Source of the DNA: an uncultured Flavobacteriaceae bacterium
GTDB lineage: Bacteria > Bacteroidota > Bacteroidia > Flavobacteriales > Flavobacteriaceae
Reading direction: 5' to 3'
Assembly: GCA_947500435.1 (NCBI GenBank)
Contig: CANMRV010000004.1
Location: 496,001 to 560,000 of the forward strand
Length of the DNA stretch: 64,000 bases
Positions 17,025-25,143 of this stretch are shown here, one piece after another. The notes beneath the pieces are model-generated. The model saw only the letters and a list, made by a program, of their open reading frames with translations. It searched no databases and was not told the DNA's origin. A program made the position numbers and the translations under genes. How positions within the stretch are numbered: position 1 is the first letter of the stretch; each line of letters starts with the position of its first letter.

Positions 17025-17047
17025 AAATACAACAATTTGTTGTATTT
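17025..17047. promoter_or_regulatory. perfect 10-bp-arm inverted repeat between lysA and the LON-domain gene
   Basis: AAATACAACA-ATT-TGTTGTATTT, 22 bases upstream of the lysA -33 box. Its symmetry and placement between divergent genes suggest an operator; no T-run for termination. Confidence 0.5.
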
Positions 17048-17123
17048 GAAACAAATTATGATTTGGAATTCATTTGTGGTTGAGCAGGTGGTATTGTATT
17101 TTTACTCAAATTGCTAGTGTCTT

Positions 17124-17765
17124 ATGAAGTTACCTTTATTCCCTTTACAATCTATATTTTTCCCAGGTGAGACGGTTCCTCTGCACATCTTTGAGGAGCG
17201 GTACAAACAATTGATAATGGACTGTCGGGAAGAGGCCATTACTTTTGGTATTCCCGTTTATATATACGACAGTATCCTTTTCGGAACTGAGGTGCAGTTG
17301 GTCGAAATCGTAAATTCATATGAAGGCGGAGAAATGGATGTTACCTGTGTCGCCCGGCAGGTCTTTAAAGTAAATGCCTTTGAGAACCAAATGGAAGGAA
17401 AATTGTATGCTGGTGGAGACGTGGAATTTTTAGACAATATCAACGACACCGATGATGCCAGCAAAAAAGAAGTTTTAGGGCTTTTGGAAGCCTTGTACAA
17501 TTTGATGTCCGTTCCTTTTACTCCAATTGAAGTCGATAAATTCCATAGTTATGTCCTTGTACACAAGATGGGACTCTCTTTTGAACAAGAGTATGAACTT
17601 TTACAAATATCTCGGGAAAGTGAACGCTTGGCTTTCATTAAAAATCATTTGGTTACAACAATTACGGTTTTAGAAGAAGTAAATCGAACCAAACAGACCA
17701 TAAAATTGAATGGGGATTTTAAAAATTTTGACCCACTAGATTTTGATGACTACTCGGTCAAATAA
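17124..17765 (+). CDS. LON substrate-binding-domain protein
   Basis: 213 residues consisting of a stand-alone Lon N-terminal (LON_substr_bdg) domain: it opens with KLPLFPLQSIFFPGETVPLH and IFEERYKQL, which is the family hallmark, and ends in a helical bundle (about 125-205). There is no ATPase or protease part, so it is not Lon itself. In other bacteria such proteins are thought to bind protein substrates or act as adaptors, but no activity is established. It sits 105 bases upstream of sucC and divergent from lysA. No signal peptide. Confidence 0.9.
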   Translation: MKLPLFPLQSIFFPGETVPLHIFEERYKQLIMDCREEAITFGIPVYIYDSILFGTEVQLVEIVNSYEGGEMDVTCVARQVFKVNAFENQMEGKLYAGGDVEFLDNINDTDDASKKEVLGLLEALYNLMSVPFTPIEVDKFHSYVLVHKMGLSFEQEYELLQISRESERLAFIKNHLVTTITVLEEVNRTKQTIKLNGDFKNFDPLDFDDYSVK

Positions 17766-17810
17766 ACCATTCTTTTCGTGTATACTCGTAAAATTCTGTT
17801 CACTATTATT

Positions 17811-17842
17811 TTAGTGTAAATCATATTCGTTTCCTATTTTTG
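17811..17842 (+). promoter_or_regulatory. promoter of sucC
   Basis: TTAG (17811-17814, one mismatch to TTTG), 20 bases, TATTTTTG (17835-17842). The ATG follows 29 bases later. Confidence 0.65.
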
Positions 17843-17870
17843 CACCCGAACCTAAATACACCTTATATAT

Positions 17871-19064
17871 ATGAATCTTCACGAGTATCAAGGAAAAGAA
17901 ATTTTAGCCAGTTTTGGCGTTCGTATTCAACGCGGTATTGTTGCACATAATCCAAAAGAAGCGGTTGATGCGGCCAAACAATTAACTGCCGAAACAGGCA
18001 CAGGATGGCATGTAATAAAAGCTCAAGTTCACGCAGGTGGTAGAGGTAAAGGTGGAGGCGTTAAGTTGGCCAAAAACCTAAAAGAAGTCGAGGAGATTGC
18101 GGGTCAAATTATTGGAATGAACTTGATAACACCACAAACTTCAGCTGAAGGCAAGAAGGTTCATCAAGTATTGATTGCTGAAGATGTATATTACCCAGGC
18201 GATAGTGAAACAAGCGAGTTCTATATGTCTGTTTTATTGAACCGAGGTTCTGGAAGAAATATGATTATGTATTCTACCGAAGGTGGAATGGATATCGAAG
18301 AGGTTGCTGAGAAGACTCCACATTTGATTTATACCGAGGAGATAGATCCTTCAACAGGACTACTTCCTTTTCAGGCTCGTAAGGTAGCTTTCAATTTAGG
18401 ATTGTCAGGTACTGCCTTTAAAGAAATGACCAAATTCGTCGCCTCTTTGTATAAAGCATATGTTGAAAGTGATTCCAGCATGTTTGAAATCAATCCGGTT
18501 TTAAAAACTTCAGATGATAAGATTATGGCGGTGGATGCGAAAGTATCTATTGACGATAATGCTTTATATAGAAGAAAGCAATATGCGGAAATGCGTGACT
18601 TGCGTGAAGAAAACCCTATCGAAGTCGAAGCTGGTTCATTAGGGTTGAATTATGTGGATTTAGATGGAAACGTCGGTTGCATGGTCAACGGAGCCGGACT
18701 CGCCATGGCAACGATGGATTTAATCAAAATGGCTGGTGGAGAACCTGCAAATTTCTTAGATGTTGGCGGTACTGCAGATGCGAAAAGAGTTGAGGAAGCC
18801 TTCCGTATCATTTTAAAAGATGAAGGCGTTAAGGCTATTCTGGTTAATATCTTTGGAGGGATTGTACGTTGCGATCGTGTTGCAAATGGTATTGTTGAGG
18901 CCTATAAGAATATGGGAGATGCCATTAAAGTTCCAATTATAGTTCGCTTGCAAGGAACAAACGCTGAGATTGCAAAAGAGATTATCGACAATTCTGGCCT
19001 AGCGGTACACTCTGCTGTGCAGTTTCAAGAGGCTGCAGATAAAGTAAAAGAGGTTCTTAGTTAG
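17871..19064 (+). CDS. sucC: succinyl-CoA ligase (ADP-forming) beta subunit
   Basis: TCA-cycle enzyme, beta chain: ATP-grasp nucleotide-binding half and dimer interface of succinyl-CoA synthetase. The standard start MNLHEYQGKEILASFGV is present and the 397-residue length is normal. The ATP-grasp motifs include HAGGRGKGGGVKLAK and EINPVLKT; the C-terminal ligase domain shows NGAGLAMATMDLIK, ANFLDVGG and VNIFGGIVRCD. The alpha-subunit gene sucD is not next to it, which is common in Bacteroidetes. Its own promoter (17811) and terminator (19082) make it a single-gene unit. Confidence 0.98.
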   Translation: MNLHEYQGKEILASFGVRIQRGIVAHNPKEAVDAAKQLTAETGTGWHVIKAQVHAGGRGKGGGVKLAKNLKEVEEIAGQIIGMNLITPQTSAEGKKVHQVLIAEDVYYPGDSETSEFYMSVLLNRGSGRNMIMYSTEGGMDIEEVAEKTPHLIYTEEIDPSTGLLPFQARKVAFNLGLSGTAFKEMTKFVASLYKAYVESDSSMFEINPVLKTSDDKIMAVDAKVSIDDNALYRRKQYAEMRDLREENPIEVEAGSLGLNYVDLDGNVGCMVNGAGLAMATMDLIKMAGGEPANFLDVGGTADAKRVEEAFRIILKDEGVKAILVNIFGGIVRCDRVANGIVEAYKNMGDAIKVPIIVRLQGTNAEIAKEIIDNSGLAVHSAVQFQEAADKVKEVLS

Positions 19065-19081
19065 AGCTTGATGCTTACATT

Positions 19082-19117
19082 AAAAAAAAAGAGTCGTGCT
19101 TTACGACTCTTTTTTTT
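19082..19117 (+). terminator. intrinsic terminator of sucC
   Basis: AAGAGTCGT / ACGACTCTT stem around a GCTTT loop, followed by eight T (19110-19117) and preceded by a run of A that can extend the stem. Confidence 0.95.
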
Positions 19118-19178
19118 GGTCAAAAATTTAACATATTGATTGCTAGCGCGTTAAAATGTGTTAATTGGGAATTTTATC

Positions 19179-19205
19179 TGTAACTAATCGAATGGTTTGT
19201 TCGTC
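19179..19205 (+). promoter_or_regulatory. ECF-sigma-like promoter, copy 1
   Basis: TGTAAC (19179-19184), 17 bases, CGTC (19202-19205), followed by the leader TTTTAGTAATTCATCAATTA that is also found downstream of copy 2. The TGTAAC/CGTC pair resembles promoters of extracytoplasmic-function sigma factors and lacks the housekeeping TAnnTTTG. Confidence 0.65.
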
Positions 19206-19288
19206 CTTTTAGTAATTCATCAATTAAATATTAATCAGATTTTGAAAAAACCGGCTAATCCCCGGGTCAAAATCAAAAAACGAACATC

Positions 19289-19627
19289 ATGAAAAAAATC
19301 AGTTTGATGTTGGTAGCAATAATGCTACTGGCAAGCACAAGTGCTTTTGCACTAAATGAAACACCGAACAACAATCCATCGAAAGAACTTAAGGGTAAAG
19401 TGAAAAAGCTGCTAAATGGTTATTTCGAAATGTCATCAGATGAAAAATTTGATGCCACCGTTATTTTTACGGTTAACAAGGAAAAGGAGATAGTAGTACT
19501 CTCTGTAGATTCCGAGGACAAAGATTTCTGTCAGTTTGTGAAAAATAAGCTGAACTACAAAAGAGTCAAAATTGAGGGAGTGGTTCAGGGTAGACGTTAT
19601 ACGATTCCGGTAACCGTTCAAGCCTAA
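19289..19627 (+). CDS. small exported protein, paralogue of 20063-20407
   Basis: 112 residues. Signal peptide 1-21 (SAFA-LNE), then a Lys-rich helix and a strand-rich core (DATVIFTVNKEKEIVVLSVD, KNKLNYKRV, GRRYTIPVTV). The pattern of a VxFxVN strand, a conserved hydrophobic strand, a short helix with KxKLNYK, and a terminal xxPVxV strand resembles a minimal TonB-C-terminal-like fold; this is an inference from pattern only. About 40 percent of positions are shared with the neighbouring gene, and both sit behind the same ECF-like promoter and a leader of about 80 bases. It is probably an envelope-stress-responsive periplasmic protein. Confidence 0.8.
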   Translation: MKKISLMLVAIMLLASTSAFALNETPNNNPSKELKGKVKKLLNGYFEMSSDEKFDATVIFTVNKEKEIVVLSVDSEDKDFCQFVKNKLNYKRVKIEGVVQGRRYTIPVTVQA

Positions 19628-19650
19628 TCTATATCTTGAAATTGATGTCA

Positions 19651-19687
19651 AGGGGTAGTGTTTTGATGACATTACCCTTTATTTTTT
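19651..19687 (+). terminator. intrinsic terminator of the first paralogue
   Basis: AAGGGGTAGTG pairs with CATTACCCTTT (11 bp, two G-T pairs) around a nine-base loop, followed by ATTTTTT. Confidence 0.8.
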
Positions 19688-19951
19688 GTGCCACGAAATG
19701 CGTAAATAAGTTCTTTTTACTACCTGAACAAAGCTTTTTTTGAACATTCTCTTTGGTATTTGTAAGTTTTGATGATTAATAGCAACGAAAATTTCGAAAT
19801 TATTTTCAGAGAGCATTTCGTCAATTGCGCACCCGTATTAACAGCTGCTAGCTTATGTATTTCCTAGCGGTCATCGTTTTTCCTTAAATAATTCTTAACC
19901 GTTTAATGAGGGAGTAGATTTAATTAAAAAAATGTTAAAAGTAATTTTGGG

Positions 19952-19977
19952 TGTAACATTCTCCTTTTTGAGACGTC
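19952..19977 (+). promoter_or_regulatory. ECF-sigma-like promoter, copy 2
   Basis: TGTAAC (19952-19957), 16 bases, CGTC (19974-19977), then the same leader core as copy 1 (TTTTTAGTAATTCATCAATT). The spacer sequences differ, so only the two boxes and the leader are conserved. Confidence 0.65.
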
Positions 19978-20062
19978 TTTTTAGTAATTCATCAATTAAT
20001 TAATAATCAAATCCTGATATAAAATCGTCAATCAACGAAGCAGGGTTAAAAACAAACAAGTC

Positions 20063-20407
20063 ATGAGAAAAGTAAGTTTAATGCTAGTAGCAGCTTTGCT
20101 ACTTTCTACAGGAAGTATTTTTGCAAACGATTCAAAAAAAGGAGTAAAACCAGCCAAAACTCAAAATCTATCTGAGCAGATTGGGGATTACTTAAACGAC
20201 AACAACTTCGACGAAAAACAACAGGGCTACGAAGCACAGGTGCTTTTTATGCTAAATGACGATAAAGAAATTATCGTTCTTTCGGTCGATACGGATACAG
20301 AAGAACTTGAAGGCTTTATTAAAAGCAGATTAAATTATAAAGAAGTAGACTTTAGCGACTACGAGGAAGGTAAAAAATACACGGTATCAGTACGTGTTGC
20401 TAGTTAA
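20063..20407 (+). CDS. small exported protein, paralogue of 19289-19627
   Basis: 114 residues. Signal peptide 1-21 (SIFA-NDS). The mature part has a Lys-rich linker, a helix (QNLSEQIGDYLNDN) and the strand-rich core shared with its neighbour: AQVLFMLNDDKEIIVLSVD, KSRLNYKEV, GKKYTVSVRV. There is no cysteine in the mature protein, unlike the paralogue. Both the protein and the promoter/leader region are duplicated, so the unit of duplication was a whole transcription unit. A bidirectional-looking hairpin follows the stop and overlaps the end of the convergent DUF1456 gene. Function unknown. Confidence 0.8.
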   Translation: MRKVSLMLVAALLLSTGSIFANDSKKGVKPAKTQNLSEQIGDYLNDNNFDEKQQGYEAQVLFMLNDDKEIIVLSVDTDTEELEGFIKSRLNYKEVDFSDYEEGKKYTVSVRVAS

Positions 20408-20431
20408 AGGTTGGTCAATGACTAGCAATTT

Positions 20432-20473
20432 AAAAGTCCTATCTCGAGTAAATCGAGGCTAGGACTTTTTTTT
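20432..20473 (+). terminator. intrinsic terminator of the second paralogue
   Basis: AGTCCTA / TAGGACT outer stem with an inner CTCGA / TCGAG stem, then eight or more T. The right arm contains the TAG stop of the convergent gene. Confidence 0.9.
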
Positions 20474-20824
20474 ATTCTTATACTTTACTGGGTCTATATC
20501 CCTACTTGCCTTTTTACGCTGAATCGCTTTGTAGACTGGTTTCGGTTTATCACTTTTCTGAACAACCTTCTTTTGAGAAAGAACTTCTCCCGGGTTTTTA
20601 GGATTCTCTTTTGTTCCCCGTAGATGGATTACCAAACCATTTAGAAAATTCCGCAACACCTGATCGCCACATTCCATATAATTAGGATGATCTTCTTTTC
20701 TAAAAAAAGCTCCCAATTCACTTTTTGAAATTTTAAAATCAGCCAGTTTCAAAATGTCCACAATTTCATCATCCCTGAGCATTAATGCTACGCGAAGTTT
20801 CTTGAAAATATCGTTATTGGTCAT
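20459..20824 (-). CDS. DUF1456 (YehS-like) protein
   Basis: 121 residues. The first 75 residues are a DUF1456 domain: MTNNDIFKKLRVALMLRDDE, FFRKEDHPNYMECGDQVLRN and FLNGLVIHLRG are its usual blocks. E. coli YehS has two such domains; here there is one, followed by a long Lys/Pro-rich basic tail (residues 80-121) that could contact nucleic acid. Function of the family is unknown. No signal peptide. Its stop codon lies inside the terminator hairpin of the convergent gene. Upstream there is a short inverted repeat (ACCCTG at 20865 with CAGGGT at 20877). Confidence 0.85.
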   Translation of the reverse strand: MTNNDIFKKLRVALMLRDDEIVDILKLADFKISKSELGAFFRKEDHPNYMECGDQVLRNFLNGLVIHLRGTKENPKNPGEVLSQKKVVQKSDKPKPVYKAIQRKKASRDIDPVKYKNKKKS

Positions 20825-20960
20825 ACAATTCTATTTCATCGCAAGATATTATAAAATTTGTGTCACCCTGTAATTTCAGGGTTGTTTGTCGATAATTTAT
20901 ACGATACTTAGCCACTTTTTAGTTATACTGTAGAAAATTGAACCTTTCAACCTTAAACCT

Positions 20961-21362
20961 ATGAGTACCTACAAAGAGAAGCTAAGTATTCTTTCTGAAA
21001 TGATTGCTTTTGCAAAAGTTGATAATTTAGTCAAGGATCCTGAGTATAATTTTCTGCTAAATGTTTCAAAGCAATTGGGTGTAGCGCGTGAAATCTTTGA
21101 CGGTCTTTTCGAAAAGGAAAGTGAACATTTGATTCCTAAAACCGAAGCTGAACGTATTCTACAGTTCCATAGACTGGTTTTATTGATGAATGTTGACCAA
21201 GTGCAAGAGGAAGTCGAGATTAGGCGTTTGCATGATATGGGTCTAGGTATGGGCCTACCACCATCTGCGATTGACCAAGTACTTTCCATAATGCACAAGT
21301 ACCCAAACAATGTGGTACCGCCAGAGGTATTAATTGATATTTTTAAGGCGCATTATAATTGA
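20961..21362 (+). CDS. TerB-like helical protein
   Basis: 133 residues, all helical by composition, with the layout of the TerB/TerB-like superfamily: KEKLSILSEMIAFAKVDNLV, an acidic EYNFLLNVSKQLGV helix, and RLVLLMNVDQ near the middle. Such proteins bind metal or membranes in tellurite-resistance operons, but most stand-alone copies, as here, have no known role. The 20-base overlap of its 3' end with the convergent gene 21343-22605 is coding on both strands. No signal peptide. Confidence 0.65.
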   Translation: MSTYKEKLSILSEMIAFAKVDNLVKDPEYNFLLNVSKQLGVAREIFDGLFEKESEHLIPKTEAERILQFHRLVLLMNVDQVQEEVEIRRLHDMGLGMGLPPSAIDQVLSIMHKYPNNVVPPEVLIDIFKAHYN

Positions 21363-22605
21363 TAGCTGATTTTTCTAATTTAACCTCAGTATAATCAACT
21401 GTGAAGGTTCCATTTACCAGTCTATTTTCATTATCGATACCACTAAAAACACCTTCTTGCTTTAATTTTTGATTTTTCAAATAATATGTTTTAAAGTAGA
21501 TATTAACCCGTTCGAATGCTATTATTCCCGAAAAACTGAATCTAAAATTTATTACAGATCCTTTATTGAGTAGTTCAAATCTGTCCTTTTCGATATACAC
21601 GTTTTCTGTAAGCGTTATAATTTGAAAATTGGTGGGTAAGATTTTGAATTTTAGAACTTCTTTAAAATCATCATCAAAATCAAAGGTTAGTTCATAGGTG
21701 CCAGGTAATTTCCCGTACAATGATGCATATGGACTATTACCAGACAATTCTAGCTCATGTCTGGGCACTACTTTATCATTAACAATGCGTTTGTTCCTAA
21801 TCTCCATGGCTATGTAAGGAGGTATAAAAGGGGATTTGGATTTTTCTTCCATCTCCTGCTTGGACTCACATTTTTCTAAAATAGAACGGCCAGCTACTGT
21901 CTTCGTAAAAATGTCAAATGTGCAATAGGTACCAATTAAATAATTAATGCTTGAAGGGGTTTTATGACCTATATAGTATACCTCACTTGCACCCTCAATG
22001 TAACGGTCGCCTGACAAGGTGTTCGTTTTAATGGTTATGGTATCCCCTTGTTTTTTAATAGTCCCATGACTGTAATGTTCCCTTAGAGTTCCATCTTCTA
22101 GGGGATACATAAAAGTATGCTGAATTTTTTTCCAATTATTTGATATGATCGTATGCCCCTTTAATATGGTTTCTTCCTCTCCAAAATAATAGTTGATATA
22201 ATAATGGATAAGGTTGTCGCTATCATTATTGATTAAGGCAAGTTGTTTTTTATATTCATTTTTTGATTTTCGATTCTCATCAAGAAATTCCTTAAAATCT
22301 GCGTAGCCTAAATAAAGCAGTATTATATTTCTATAGTATTGGTTTATTTTTATCAGGGGTTTTCCTTTTTCCAGTTGTCTTGCCTTATCATAGAGGTACT
22401 TACCATTAATGAATTCAGACCCTAATGCTTCGAAATCGGTTTTCAAACTTGGTTTGGTATCATCAAACGCTCCGTAACCATAGAGTTGAAACGTTTTAGG
22501 TAGATTTGATAACCGGTGCTTTTTTAGGAATTTTTCATGTGTTTTTTCTAGTACAATTTTGAAATACTCAGCAGTAAGTTGTAATGATCCTGATGTTATT
22601 TGCAT
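21343..22605 (-). CDS. protein of unknown function, accessory-looking
   Basis: Not recognised. 420 residues, cytoplasmic (no signal peptide or membrane helix). Residues 1-110 are helical and include RNIILLYLGYADFKEFLDE, a pattern I have seen as an N-terminal module in diverse Bacteroidetes proteins of unknown role; the rest is strand-rich (about 145-420) with repeated short beta segments such as GTYELTFDFDDDFKEVLKF and GVFSGIDNENRLVNGTFTV. The codons are more AT-rich than in flanking core genes. It is flanked by a TerB-like gene (3' overlap) and, divergently, by the TonB receptor gene 121 bases away. This could be an acquired gene. Confidence 0.75.
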   Translation of the reverse strand: MQITSGSLQLTAEYFKIVLEKTHEKFLKKHRLSNLPKTFQLYGYGAFDDTKPSLKTDFEALGSEFINGKYLYDKARQLEKGKPLIKINQYYRNIILLYLGYADFKEFLDENRKSKNEYKKQLALINNDSDNLIHYYINYYFGEEETILKGHTIISNNWKKIQHTFMYPLEDGTLREHYSHGTIKKQGDTITIKTNTLSGDRYIEGASEVYYIGHKTPSSINYLIGTYCTFDIFTKTVAGRSILEKCESKQEMEEKSKSPFIPPYIAMEIRNKRIVNDKVVPRHELELSGNSPYASLYGKLPGTYELTFDFDDDFKEVLKFKILPTNFQIITLTENVYIEKDRFELLNKGSVINFRFSFSGIIAFERVNIYFKTYYLKNQKLKQEGVFSGIDNENRLVNGTFTVDYTEVKLEKSAINYNAP

Positions 22606-22726
22606 AAATTCCTATTTTAACATTGAAATTATTAAAAATATTATTAATCAGTATAATGAATCATAATTAATATACGGAAATATACATTTAACCTTATTAA
22701 ACTGCAACATATTAAAAACTAAGGTT

Positions 22727-25075
22727 ATGAAAAAAACAATCTTCTTCTTTCTCTTATTGATTTCTGCGATGGGATTTTCTCAAATCACAGTCACCGGAAA
22801 AGTAACTGATAATCTAAATGAGCCATTACCAGGAGCAAATGTTGTTGAACAAGGAACCTCAAAAGGTGTCATTACAGACTTTAATGGTAATTATCAAATT
22901 ACCGTTTCTTCCGATAGTGCGGTTTTAGAATTCTCTTACCTTGGTTTTGAGAATCAAGAAATCACAGTTGAAGGTAATAGTCAAATTGATGTTCAATTAA
23001 AGGAATCTGCACAGGCCTTAGATGGAGTAACCGTGCAAGGTTTTGCAGGTGTCATCGGTAAATCTAGAAAGCGAACCGCTTCCATTCAGACAACTGCAGA
23101 ATCTGTTACGGCGTTGAATGCAGAAGGGATTGAAAGTGCTGGAATAACGGATATTAGTTCTTTTTCAAGCTTAGTGCCAAACTTAAAATTTAACTCAGCA
23201 CAGGCTATCGGATTAAATTTCATTACCGTAAGAGGTATTCCGCAAGTGCGCGGTGGTGATGCGCCTCTGGCATTCGTAATCGATGGTGTAACTATTCCAG
23301 ACCCTAGTTTATTGAGTCAAGAATTATATGATTTAGCTTTGGTCGAAGTTGTAAAAGGACCTCAAGGAGCCCTGTATGGTAAGAACGCTATTGGTGGCGC
23401 TGTAAATATTTATACCAAAGACCCAACCAATAAAGCATCTAATAAAATTCAGCTCGGTGCTGGTAATGGCGGTGCTTTTCATGCTCAATTTGTGTCCTCT
23501 GGCGCACTTAAAAAAGACAAAGTATTCTATAGATTTTCTACACAGTACAAGACCTTTGACGGACTTTTAACCAATGAGTTCCTTAATGAAAAAGTAGATT
23601 TTAGAAAAGATTTTAATATTAGGGGACAGTTAAAAGCACGACTTACTGATAATTTTACGGTCGCTGCAACCTACCAATATTTTAAACTCGATGGTGGTGC
23701 GACATATTATTCTGTAAATCCAACTGGGTTTGATGGAGAATTTCCAGGGGGTGTTTTAGATCCAAATCCGAAAGATGGCAACAACGTTATTGTCGCCGAT
23801 GTGCTTGGTAACTCTGATATGTTAAATAGTTACGGAAACATTAAAATGGATTATAACCTCAAAAATATTCAACTACAGAGTATTACATCTATAAATAATG
23901 TAGATCGGTCCACTTTAGGTGACTTAGATTTTCTTGACCTCGATTTGTTTACTCAAGGGGAAATGGCCGAAACAAAAACCTTTAACCAAGAACTAAGAAT
24001 CAACAACACCAATTCTGATAGCAAGTTCGATTGGAGTTTAGGCGGATTTTATCAAAAAATAGAAAAAGATGTGTATCAAAATGGGACGGAAGGAGTAGAT
24101 GCTGAATTTGGACCCTCAGAATTTGATACTGCAGATTACGTCAATGAGACCAAAACCATCGCTTTATTTGGCTTTGGAGATTATAAATTAACAGAAAAAT
24201 TGACTGCCTCTGCTGGTTTTAGATATGATATAGACCGTTTTACACAAGAAGATATCCTGTTTGTCACCAACTCTGAAAGAGATAATAACGAATTTCAGCC
24301 GAAAGTATCCTTGTCGTATCAAGCGTCTAAAAATGTATTGTTCTACGCCAATTACGGAAGAGGTTACAGAAACGGAGGATTTAACGCCGATGCAACCGAC
24401 CTTTTTAATAGGGAATTTGATGATGAAACATCAGACAACTATGAATTTGGCTTTAAAACCACTTCATGGAATGATCGCTTTATTTTCAACGGTTCTGTGT
24501 TCTCGTCTAGTTTAAGCAATCAACAACAGTATATACTAGACCTAAACACCTTTATTGCTGGTGTTTACAATTATGACAAAACCAAAGTATTCGGTTTCGA
24601 ATTAGAGACACGCGCAAGACTTAGCAATTGGTTAGATGTTTTTGCCAATTTCGGAATGGCCGATGCGGAAATAGTTGAAGGTGGTATCACTGGTGGTACA
24701 ACAACTGATAATTCGAATTATAACGGAAAGAAAGTGCCCTTTGTTCCTGTAAATAGTTTTGCTGTTGGGCTTGAATCTTCATTCGATATTACGGATGATT
24801 TAAAATTTAATGGGTTCTTGAATTTAGATAGTACGGGAAAAACGTACTGGCATGAAAGTAATTTAGCGGCAAATACAACAGATGCCTATTCTTTGTTAGA
24901 TGCGCGAATTGGCTTAGGCTACAAAAACTGGAAGTTAGAGTTATATGGAAAGAACTTAATGGATACCCAATACTACCAAGAATTTTCACCAGGAGAATTT
25001 GTAGGTAGCCCTGACGATGTAGGCTGGCGAGGACAACCATTAACTGTTGGTACTTCTTTGTCTGTTCAGTTTTAA
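22727..25075 (+). CDS. TonB-dependent receptor with CarboxypepD_reg-like N-terminal domain
   Basis: Outer-membrane active transporter, 782 residues. Signal peptide 1-18 (GFS-QIT). Residues 19-105 form a carboxypeptidase-regulatory-like beta-sandwich (VTGKVTDNLNEPLPGANV, GVITDFNGNYQI). The plug follows (about 120-235) with VKGPQGALYGKNAIGGAVNI, and a 22-strand barrel continues to the end, closing with TVGTSLSVQF. There is no SusD partner, so it is not a polysaccharide SusCD pair; it fits a smaller ligand. It lies 68 bases upstream of an M29/NicX-like gene and an NCS1 permease, so the three may form one uptake-and-degradation operon. Confidence 0.93.
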   Translation: MKKTIFFFLLLISAMGFSQITVTGKVTDNLNEPLPGANVVEQGTSKGVITDFNGNYQITVSSDSAVLEFSYLGFENQEITVEGNSQIDVQLKESAQALDGVTVQGFAGVIGKSRKRTASIQTTAESVTALNAEGIESAGITDISSFSSLVPNLKFNSAQAIGLNFITVRGIPQVRGGDAPLAFVIDGVTIPDPSLLSQELYDLALVEVVKGPQGALYGKNAIGGAVNIYTKDPTNKASNKIQLGAGNGGAFHAQFVSSGALKKDKVFYRFSTQYKTFDGLLTNEFLNEKVDFRKDFNIRGQLKARLTDNFTVAATYQYFKLDGGATYYSVNPTGFDGEFPGGVLDPNPKDGNNVIVADVLGNSDMLNSYGNIKMDYNLKNIQLQSITSINNVDRSTLGDLDFLDLDLFTQGEMAETKTFNQELRINNTNSDSKFDWSLGGFYQKIEKDVYQNGTEGVDAEFGPSEFDTADYVNETKTIALFGFGDYKLTEKLTASAGFRYDIDRFTQEDILFVTNSERDNNEFQPKVSLSYQASKNVLFYANYGRGYRNGGFNADATDLFNREFDDETSDNYEFGFKTTSWNDRFIFNGSVFSSSLSNQQQYILDLNTFIAGVYNYDKTKVFGFELETRARLSNWLDVFANFGMADAEIVEGGITGGTTTDNSNYNGKKVPFVPVNSFAVGLESSFDITDDLKFNGFLNLDSTGKTYWHESNLAANTTDAYSLLDARIGLGYKNWKLELYGKNLMDTQYYQEFSPGEFVGSPDDVGWRGQPLTVGTSLSVQF

Positions 25076-25143
25076 GTATTTCCCCAATAACCTAAAAGAA
25101 GTGGAATATTTAAATCTCCTTCTTTTTATCAAAAACAAATTAA

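Larger units (their letters stand above)
19628..20062. other. 435-base intergenic region between the two paralogues
   Basis: Holds the terminator of the first gene (19651-19687), then about 260 AT-rich bases in which I see no gene, then the second ECF-like promoter (19952-19977) and a leader of about 80 bases. No small open frame with a credible start is evident. Confidence 0.7.

Noticed and set aside
16955..17123. Lysine riboswitch upstream of lysA
   Set aside because: The promoter leaves a leader of about 15 bases; there is no room or structure for it.
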